Shown: piece by piece, positions 56,013 through 64,000 of the stretch
Layout: every line of letters begins with the position of its first letter
Position numbering within the stretch: the stretch's first letter is position 1
Origin: Branchiostoma floridae
Lineage: Eukaryota; Chordata; Leptocardii; Amphioxiformes; Branchiostomatidae
Length of the DNA stretch: 64,000 nt
Direction: 5' to 3'
Assembly (NCBI RefSeq): GCF_000003815.2
Contig: NC_049986.1
Location: 499,655-563,654, forward strand
Translations under genes and position numbers: made by a program
The notes under the pieces: generated by a model
What the model was told of the DNA's origin: nothing
Database searches by the model: none
The model's input: only the letters and a program-made list of their open reading frames with translations

Positions 56013-56879
56013 TCCTAACTGAGACGCGTCAGAATAGGAAGCAACTTGAAGCTCTTTGCCGTATTTCTACCAGGTCACAGTTGTTACCCATTCTCAGTCG
56101 AAAGGTCAACAACAACTGACATTTAAAAAGAGATAAAGAGTTTGGGAAAAAATTACTTAAAGACGGACCTGCATGAAACCGCCCATTATTCCTATCAGTG
56201 TGTATTACGCAATCACGTTTGTCTGAAATAACAGGAAGCCCTTACGTGCACGTGAGTGTGTCAGAAACAAGCCCTGATTGGTCAGAGCATTTTGGATTTG
56301 CATAACAGTCAAACGCGTCTGTCTGAAATGTCTTTAGCTTTCGTACCAGACACGTACACACTTCTGCGTCCAAGTCCTAGCAAGATAGTTACATTTATCT
56401 CTTTGTCTTTGGAAAGGGGCTCCCTATCGCCAATATTCACAAGGTAAGACTGTTGTCTTTGTATCTATCGTCCAGTCTGTCGACTGCCCATGTTTTAGTA
56501 CTAAAGGCTGTTTATTCTGGCCAAGGACAATAGTGTGCCAACCCGTGTCGTTCCGCACATTCACACTCGCGCACAAAGGGAAAGCTATTACTAGGCTCCA
56601 CATGTCGCTGGAAAATAGTACTTAGAAATTGGCCAAATAGAAAGATAACTGAACATATATCTCATATGTCACTAACTTTAGTTTTTGGCCGTCTGCGGTC
56701 TTGTCTGTTTATTTTAATAATTCCAGCAGCTGAAATACTTAACATGATCAATTAGTTTCTAGTAGCCTGTTAGATGACAAATTGTCTTAGGGAATAATAG
56801 GACAAGGGGAAGCGGGAAACGCCCGAATTCCACTCTACTTGCAAAGTCAATCACTGGCGTTCCTTCGAAGTCCTAAGAT
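56013..56879. other. intergenic, nothing recognised
   Basis: No coding or RNA gene was recognised. Confidence 0.35.
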
Positions 56880-57130
56880 ATACTTACAGACATTTATATA
56901 TAAACAGACTCTATCGAGCATTTGTCGTTCAATTTGTTACTACACCAGACTTCAGATCCATACAACAATATTGGCAGGACACATGTGTCAAACAGTTTAT
57001 AATGTGGAGATACAGAAGATCTCACTAAACAATGCTCTTAGGGCCTTCTTATGTAGATTCTTTATGGCAGTTATAAATGTACATCTTGCTGTAAAAAGTA
57101 TTCCTAGGTATCAGTATGTAGGGATTATGA
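56880..57130 (-). mobile_element. LINE RT thumb fragment
   Basis: The minus strand reads, with frame changes and stops, YLGILFTARCTFITAI, KNLHKKALRALFSE and then, in another frame, FDTCVLPILLYGSEVWC. These are the conserved end of the RT domain and thumb in Jockey/CR1-like LINEs; compare VLPILLYGAELTC in 43692-47498. A dead, isolated fragment. Confidence 0.75.
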
Positions 57131-59458
57131 TTATCTGGGGATAGTGGGAAAACAAAGCTCTGGTCAGGTCGGGTTTGATATTGTGGCAACTAGCGGCTTG
57201 ACAAGGTACTGTCGTTGAAATTTCGATCTTTTAACTCTCATAGTAATGATACTAATGTAGACAGGCACATGATTTTTAAATCATAAATAGCTCTGCGCGG
57301 AAGCCAATGACGCTCTAGCGACATCTCTGGAACTACAGGAACTGCTTAATTACCATCTTGCACAAAAGAGGAGCCAGTTAAGTGGGAAGTCCGACGATAA
57401 CTTTTATTACAGTTTAATACATGTGGGCCAACTGGGTAAGTGATACCAGTTTACCACATTAGTGTCACTTTTACTACACTCAAATTTGTGTTACGGTGTT
57501 TATGGTGTCTACTTTGAAAATTGCATCTTTTCCCCCACCTTTATCCTATCATTTTGCCGCCTGCAGATGATGTCATCAAGGAGGTTTTAAAAAAACATGT
57601 CATCCATAAAATTACGTGTTGCCTATGCGGCAGTTCGGTCCTTAGTGATATAATGGATGCTTTTGCCTAATAAATGATGTATTCTATTCAACATACAATA
57701 ATCATAACTCCTGGACATCATATTTAATACCGGACAACAATCATACTATGTGCGAAGGCAATGCATATCAAGTCATACATAGTCCTTTGATATGAGATGA
57801 TAAGATAAACATTTAGCAAATGAAATCAGACATAATTTACAATTTTCATGGTAACAATAAAATCAATGTCTAGAGCTTTAAATTAATTCAACATCATAAT
57901 GTCACTGAATGTTATGTATACAGCTGCACAAACACATCAAGTTAAGTCAAATAATCGTAATATGTGCAACGTAAGGCAAAGCCTTATTAAAACAATCATG
58001 GCTAGTTACATTCCTTCCCCTACAGCAGAGATGAATCTGTGTGGTAGAATCTCGCCTCTGCTTCTTTTGGGTGGCCAGATTCAGTACTGAGTACTACTGA
58101 CCGATTTGTCTATAAATATTAATTACCTTCTCCATATTTGGGCACGAGCGAATCAGCACAAAGCACCGAGATTTCGAATGTCCAATATGCCAGCCATGCG
58201 TGCTGACGAAATAGTTGTTGTCGCAGCAAGAAGATGATGTTTTTGCCTTGCCGCCAGGCAAGGCTTTACGCCAGCTTTTTTCCATGGATCAATGGACGGA
58301 CCTTTTAACCCAGCCCTTCCAAAGCCCCTTCCAAAGGCCCTTCTTTCCTTGCCGAGTTTCATGGCTTAGTTAGACAATAGTACATTCCAGGCGAGTATTA
58401 AAACGCTCTTCTAGACGCATGTTACTGTATGTGGTCCAGCGTAATAAATCTACGCTTTAACTCACCATGTTTATATAAATATATATCACAAATTGCATCA
58501 GAAGGAACTTAGTTTGTAATAAAAAATAATGCATATTCATTGTGGGTCAAAAAGTTTTACAAAACCTGTTTAATGTGCCAATAATTCATCTGACATAAAT
58601 TATGATAATGAGGGGGAGGGGGGCGACATGTGGAACTCGTGATTTTTAAGCGTAGAATCTAGTCTATCTTACCAAAATAACATAAAATACGCGGCAAGGC
58701 ACAGCTTTTTTAAAAAGATTTCTTGTTTTACGTGTTTTCGGGTAGTATTCGTCGAGGCAGCGATCGGCCACTACTCACAGATACTCAAAAAATTGGTTCC
58801 TCATTGTCAGGTTTGACGCATGCAGAAATGGACTGAAAAACCGCCCTGGCGAGGTAAAAGTTATGACAATAGCATCGATATCGATTATGTATATCAATGA
58901 CTTACTTATTTGGAACAAGATTTCTCTTTGGAAAACTCAAATGTGTCTTCTCTGACAAATGGTTGTTGGCTAACAACTGGTTTGTGGTGACGCCCAAAGT
59001 AACCAAAAAGCTTACGAAACCATTTTTGGACCCCTCCACCTATATCTCCCGAGAAAGCGTTTGATCGCACATGTCATCTAGGGCTTGTCTCGGAGATCTG
59101 GAGCCGCATAGTTCCAGTACTAGTAAAATTCGTATTCAGCCTAACATACCATGTCCGAAATATGTCGGTAGCTGGAGGAGTGAGTTCAACCTACTTCACA
59201 TCTTTATTACATGTTGTTATAAAAGCCTCTGCTGAGGCATTCCCGACATGGACTGTGTTCCGATAAGACGAGTCTACTTCTGTAATCAAGAATCTTGGAA
59301 TTAAGTTCTTCATAGTAAACGTTCGCCAAGTCATAAACTGTTTCTTTATAAGCGAATCTTAATAGACATCCTTCCATAGATGACAGTATGACCTTATACT
59401 CATGTTAGAATAAGTTATCAAGTGACTGACGACTGATGCTAAGTTAGGTGCTAAGTTA
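57131..59458. other. intergenic, nothing recognised
   Basis: AT-rich with no accepted gene. GATGATGTCATCAAGGAGG-like phrases near 57565 recall other small repeats. Open frames at 57899-58090 and on the minus strand near 58100-58360 have no domain. Confidence 0.4.
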
Positions 59459-60415
59459 AGCCCCGGTCACAAAGCGCGTACGATTCGTTGCGATGGACTA
59501 TTCCGCATATCGTACGATGAGCGCAGTACATCGCAAGAAAATCGTAAGCATCGCAAGCCATCGCAACGCATCGGATGGTGTTCAAAATTTTTCCAGCGTC
59601 GCAAGAGTTTTCACTTGTGTCTCTTCTGTATAGCCGTCTGACCGCTTTTGTGCTTCTTTAACCAACAAAATGTGGACATAGCTGTTAAATACCTTCCTAT
59701 AATATCTTTAACTGTAAAAATAAATTAAAAAAGACCATGACAACAAGAGTATTACAAGCAAAATTTCAAACCAAGCATGAGTACTGGTATGGTTATCTCG
59801 GCCTGCTTGCCGGCTCTACGTGTCAGGCTCTTTCGAAGATCGTCATGATCATGATATGCTATCAACAAAAAGATGCCATCATACAAAAATCAAATGATAA
59901 GCATTGAATCATATATATTTCCGACTCATAGAGCCTGCCTTTATGTTCGGGTTGTCCCCATGGTTATTACGATTATGGTAAACTGACGCAAGACCGACGA
60001 GAGCTGAGATTTGATCTAATTATGAACGCACGTGCATGAAGCGATCAAACAATTGTCTGCATCACCTGTGCGTGGCTCGCTGTTCTCTGGTTGCGACTGT
60101 GGCAGTTGCGACTGATATATTTCCCCTTTTCGTCAATATCGACAATATCAGGGAAAACTGAAACCATCACAACATGCTAAAAAATCATAAATCTATAACC
60201 TCATCAGTAGACAAAAATTGCCGTAATGAACTCTGCTATGGGGGCAAATAAAATCTTACGACGATAGCGAAATTTTTTAACATGTTCAAAATCCATTTCA
60301 GCTCTATTTTTCGCCATACGACGCTCCCCGATTTACTATGATTCACTGCGATTGACGCAGGCACGCTCTTATGACCTCATCGTACGATGCACTACGCGCT
60401 TTGTGACCACGGCTT
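59459..60415. mobile_element. 957-bp inverted-terminal-repeat element
   Basis: It starts AGCCCCGGTCACAAAGCGCG TA and ends with the complement of AGCCGTGGTCACAAAGCGCG TA; about 22 bp match with two differences. Near both ends TCGTACGATG and repeated CATCGCAA/ATCGCAAG phrases occur. No transposase frame, and the target duplication is not resolved. A non-autonomous DNA transposon of unknown family. Confidence 0.75.
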
Positions 60416-60449
60416 TATATACTAGACCAGTGCTTCCAGTCTCCCCAGC

Positions 60450-60549
60450 NNNNNNNNNNNNNNNNNNNNNNNNNNNNNNNNNNNNNNNNNNNNNNNNNNN
60501 NNNNNNNNNNNNNNNNNNNNNNNNNNNNNNNNNNNNNNNNNNNNNNNNN
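60450..60549. other. assembly gap (100 N)
   Basis: A run of 100 N that removes the 5' part of the LINE pseudogene. Confidence 1.
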
Positions 60550-62283
60550 GCTGTCCCATATCTGCTCTTTTATTCATCCTCACAGTAGAGATTATGGCTG
60601 TAAAGATCAGACAGGCACAAGACGTGGAAGGAATTAAAGTTAAAACCCATTCTAATGAAACTGTTGACATTAAAATCTCACAGGTAGCTGATGATACCAC
60701 CTTGTTTGTATCTGACCTTACATCAATGGAAAATGCCTTCAAACTTATTCAAGATTTCTGTAGTGTTTCAAGCCTAAATCTAAATGTTAAAAAATGTGAA
60801 GGTTTATGGATTGGATCCTATGTTGACAGACAAGACACCCCCTTGGGTATATCTTGGCCAAAGACACCTATAAAATCCCTAGGTATATACTTCTGTAACT
60901 CATCCCTACACCATGAATGTTACTGCTAAACTGGGAGAAAAAGATAGAAAGACTGAAAACCACACTTCAAATCTGGAAAGGTAGAAACCTAACTCTATAT
61001 GGAAAAGTTACTGTCTTAAAATCGCTTGCCCTTTCACAAATAATCTATAACATGTCTATGATTCTTACCCCACCTTGGGTGATAAACAAGAAAGAAATGT
61101 TTACTTTCCTGTGGAATGGTAAAAAAGATAAGATTAAAAGAGATGTTGTTAGCCAACCTATTGAGCAGGGAGGATTAGGCCTGACAAACTTAGATCTCCA
61201 AAGACAAGCCCTACTTGCATCCTGGATACCAAGATGAGTGACAAATGACAACGCAAGATGGAAAGTTATTGCGTTAACATTTATAAACTCCCTTGGTCAA
61301 GACAATTTGCTATTGCATATGAACTTTACTTCTGATAAAGATGGTCCTGACATAAGTAAATTCCCCACATTTTATAAACAGGTAATATCATCCTTCCACT
61401 CTGCTGGTGGAGGAGGTAAGAACAAACCCTCTAGTGTAAGTGAAATAATGGGTGAAACTATATGGTGCAACAAATATATAAGGTCACAAGGTAAAACAAT
61501 TTTCTTCCCAACCTGGATAAAAAATGACATAATATTCGTAAAAGACATTTTCCCCTTAGACAGGTTCATGTCTCTAGATCACTACCCTCAGCTTAAACTA
61601 AACACAAGACCTAATGGTATTATTGAATATATAACTCTGTTTCAAGCTATACCTCTTACATGGAAGAATGCAATAAGAAACCATAGAGGCCCAATTCCTT
61701 ATCGAAAATTAGAGCTTAACACCCTTACCCCATGTATATTTGATGGTAAAACAACAAAACAAATCAAAAGCAAGAACACCTGCAAATTGTTTTATAATGC
61801 ATTAGTGCAGGCACAGGCCAAGGAACCAACATGCTGTAAAAAATGGCAATCCATATTTCCTACTGAAACCCTGGCTTGGGAAAATATCTGGAGATGGCTA
61901 AGCACACAGACCTGTATAGACACTAAGTTAGCAGAGTTAAACTACAAAATATAACACCGAATATTACCATGTGCACACAATCGGCACAAATGGGGTATCA
62001 AAGATGAAACGGGACACATATATGATGCACATGTACACTATGTAGCAGTGGAAGCATAGAAGATTATGAGCATATGTTCTTTAAATGTGAAAGACTGTGT
62101 AATTTCTGGGAATTAGTTAACACATTTGTACCCTTGCCCAACATAAAAATTACTTTGCAGGAGATTTTATTTGGAAAAATTGATCATTTGATAACTGCTA
62201 AAGACCAGAAAAATAGAACCTTTACTGTTACTGTGGCTAAATGGACAATCTTTAAAACTTTGTCAGACTTTGAAAGGGAATGA
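60550..62283 (+). pseudogene. decayed L1/Tx1-like LINE ORF2
   Basis: It begins inside the RT domain at CPISALLF-like sequence after the gap. It reads QVADDTTLFVSDLTSMENAF (motif C, with V replacing the usual Y before ADD), LNVKKCEGLWIGS, NWEKKIERLKTTLQIWKGRN, EQGGLGLTNLDLQRQALLAS, then a C-terminal region with LPCAHNRHKWG and a Cys-His end (EDYEHMFFKC). It is broken by a frame change near 60913, in-frame stops at 61235-61237 and 61952-61954, and another frame change near 62010-62030. It is a different LINE group from 43692-47498 and inactive. Confidence 0.85.
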
Positions 62284-62366
62284 TTGAAGATGAAGGGTCG
62301 ACGGATCGTCATGATTTTTGATAGGCAGATAGCTTAAGTGATGCTACATGTAGTTAAATATGAATT

Positions 62367-62830
62367 ATGCAAATTGGAATTTAAGTTGAATAACTGATGA
62401 GGAAATTGTCTCAACCCGCCCTGTTCTATAGGACTATTGCAAAATGTGTCATTTGTAAATGAGTTAGATGAAATTAATGATAAATAAGCATTATGCAAAT
62501 AAAGACCCAATTTGCATAAATAATGAGAAAATGCTGAAATCCCATTGTGGTAGGAATTTCTTACTTGTGACATTTGGAAGTAATGAACAGGTGAACGTCA
62601 TTGAACATTAATTATGCAAATGAGGACCTACTTGGCATAAATTATCAGAAAATGTGATTAAACCATTCTTTCTTAACATAGATTGTGTAGGTCTGTCATT
62701 TGGATGGAAAAGATGATTAACTAATATCATTCTATGCAAATGTGGACCTTATTTGCATAATTATTGACAAACACAATTGAAATACCAGTTTCAAAGGATA
62801 AATTCATTTGGCGAAGGTATGGGGTCGTGG
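62367..62830. repeat. ~121-bp tandem repeat carrying inverted octamers
   Basis: ATGCAAAT lies at 62367, 62493, 62614 and 62734, spaced 126, 121 and 120 bp. In the last three units it is followed within about 10-15 bp by its reverse, (A)TTTGCAT or a variant, around GGACCT-type sequence, and by ATAA-TTAT-AG/GAAAATG. ATGCAAAT is the POU/Oct octamer. The array starts about 80 bp after the LINE remnant. Confidence 0.85.
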
Positions 62831-63068
62831 AACTCTAGTTTCAATAATGTTTTTATTTTATTATCATTCTTCAAAGGGCTCTGTGGCCCCATGCTCTGAC
62901 CATGTGCCCCCATGGAGAGCAGATCGTCTGGCAAGCATAAAATTCTGACTGACCAGGGATGCTATTGTGTGACATGTGGTCACAGATTTTTTGGAAGGGG
63001 GGGGGGGTTAACAGACGAAAATCAATGCGCATCATAATCTCAGTGTTATGATGTGGATTGTTTTGCAG
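62831..63068. other. short intergenic/intronic stretch
   Basis: Holds a G run at about 62998-63007 and then a pyrimidine-poor approach to the acceptor at 63068. Nothing else was seen. Confidence 0.35.
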
Positions 63069-63199
63069 TTGTTGACCACATCCTGGAGTTCATACGTTAC
63101 ACTGTGATCAAGTACGACAGGTATCCTGACGGCAAACACGTGGAGATTCCCGTGAAGGTGTGTCCATGGACAGCTGACATGGAAGAACAAAGTCGGAAG
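63069..63199 (+). CDS. candidate internal exon, unidentified protein
   Basis: Acceptor GTTTTGCAG ends at 63068 and donor AAG-GTAAAC starts at 63200. The 131-nt exon enters in phase 1 and leaves in phase 0, with the open frame VDHILEFIRYTVIKYDRY, PDGKHVEIPVKVCPWTAD, MEEQSRK. Charged, hydrophilic and well balanced in composition, it looks like a real exon of a gene continuing to the right. No family was recognised. Confidence 0.5.
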
Positions 63200-63862
63200 G
63201 TAAACTGTCTGTCTTGTATATTTTGTATGGTTTTATTTCGTGTGTCAAGTTGGTAGGAATGGAGGGAGTTCGGCCGCACTTCGGCGGATAAGTAGTAGTT
63301 ATAAGTTTACGATTTATTGCAAAATATTGTCCGTCGAAAGGCTACAAACAGCGTATAACAATATGGAATGTGTCTAGTCTAAAAGCTAGCTCTAGATTCG
63401 GGATAATTTGGTTCGACCTCTTTTTCGAAGACAGTGGAAGATGAAAGATCCCACCTTTTCTATTATGCGTGGTTTTTGTGATGTTAGTAGGAGAAATGTT
63501 TTCTTTTGTCAGTGAGGTGGAATTTGGTGTCCTCTTCAAATAGCTCTTTTATCTCGTGATCGTAGAAAGAGTAGTTTGAAATAAATGTTTCTTCCAAGTA
63601 ACCTGTCGTGGGTAGTTTCACACACTCCTAGCTTTTCTGCCTTTCATCTCTGTATATTGTCTTTTGAAAAAAGGGGGAAACAGTGTTCCTTCTGTGTAGT
63701 TTTCCTTCTACATAGTTATGATTTAGAAATACCTCAATTAAAAACAGATACGCGGCGAGGATGAGTGAGAATGAGAGAAAGAAAGCATGCTAACTTTTCG
63801 CTGGTGTGGCGCTTTTAGCTGAAATTGCCTCATGTGGCCGACAAATATTGGCCTGACAGGAT

Positions 63863-63896
<34 letters not shown>

Positions 63897-64000
63897 GCTA
63901 TGCATATGCTTCCCAAGACAGTTCATGTATATAACCATTGCAATTGATTTCCGAAGAATACACTTCTGAACATTGCATATAAACTTCCCAGGACCAGGCA
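63200..64000. other. probable intron with (AT)n tract
   Basis: No further exon was recognised before the window ends. An AT dinucleotide tract lies at about 63862-63894. Confidence 0.4.

Overview
The window looks like a eukaryotic (animal) genome, most likely an amphioxus (Branchiostoma): tens of kb of AT-rich introns and intergenic DNA, spliced phase-1 exons for secreted modules (LDL-receptor class A, kringle, discoidin-like, CUB), single-coding-exon C2H2 zinc-finger genes, a leucine-rich-repeat receptor with a PYAVA-type cytoplasmic repeat, non-LTR retrotransposons and many inverted-repeat elements. The species is an inference from gene style; no database was consulted. Six runs of N (32684-32783, 35016-35115, 43592-43691, 47499-47828, 48706-48720, 60450-60549) are assembly gaps.

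Layout. 1-15.3 kb: the 3' part of one plus-strand mosaic gene. Its in-window modules, in order, are LDLa, kringle, four LDLa, discoidin-like, kringle, three LDLa, a two-exon CUB, a 15-residue Thr/Pro/Gly repeat and a hydrophobic C-terminal tail that looks like a GPI-anchor signal. The 5' end lies upstream of the window. Nearly all exons are phase 1-1, and exon-intron blocks have been duplicated several times, leaving two freshly broken LDLa exons, two older LDLa relics and a kringle donor whose exon has been replaced by a SINE. 15.3-20.7 kb: a piggyBac-like non-autonomous element, smaller inverted-repeat elements and unassigned DNA. 20.7-23.1 kb: a LINE 3' fragment and an intact 12-finger zinc-finger gene. 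23.1-28.6 kb: no gene seen; MITEs and a long hairpin. 28.6-31.0 kb: a two-exon LRR transmembrane receptor with an in-frame stop in exon 1. 31.6-37.9 kb: repeats. 38.6-39.5 kb: a minus-strand zinc-finger pseudogene. 41-43.5 kb: a possible signal-peptide exon, a decayed LINE fragment and a dispersed 1.1-kb element. 43.7-47.5 kb: an almost intact APE-type LINE whose reading frame is broken only by three +1 changes in homopolymer runs. 47.8-48.7 kb: a ~200-bp satellite. 48.7-52.5 kb: LINE fragment, an intact 8-finger zinc-finger gene and decaying copies of its tail. 52.6-60.4 kb: MITEs, a 31-bp phased array, another copy of the 1.1-kb element and a LINE fragment. 60.5-62.3 kb: a decayed second LINE type. 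62.4-62.8 kb: a tandem array of octamer (ATGCAAAT) motifs. 63.07-63.20 kb: one unidentified candidate exon.

The genes do not form a pathway visible from sequence. The mosaic protein and the LRR receptor are both predicted cell-surface proteins with internally expanding repeats. The three zinc-finger loci are paralogues sharing an acceptor-plus-ATG arrangement; two also share about 0.5 kb of upstream DNA.
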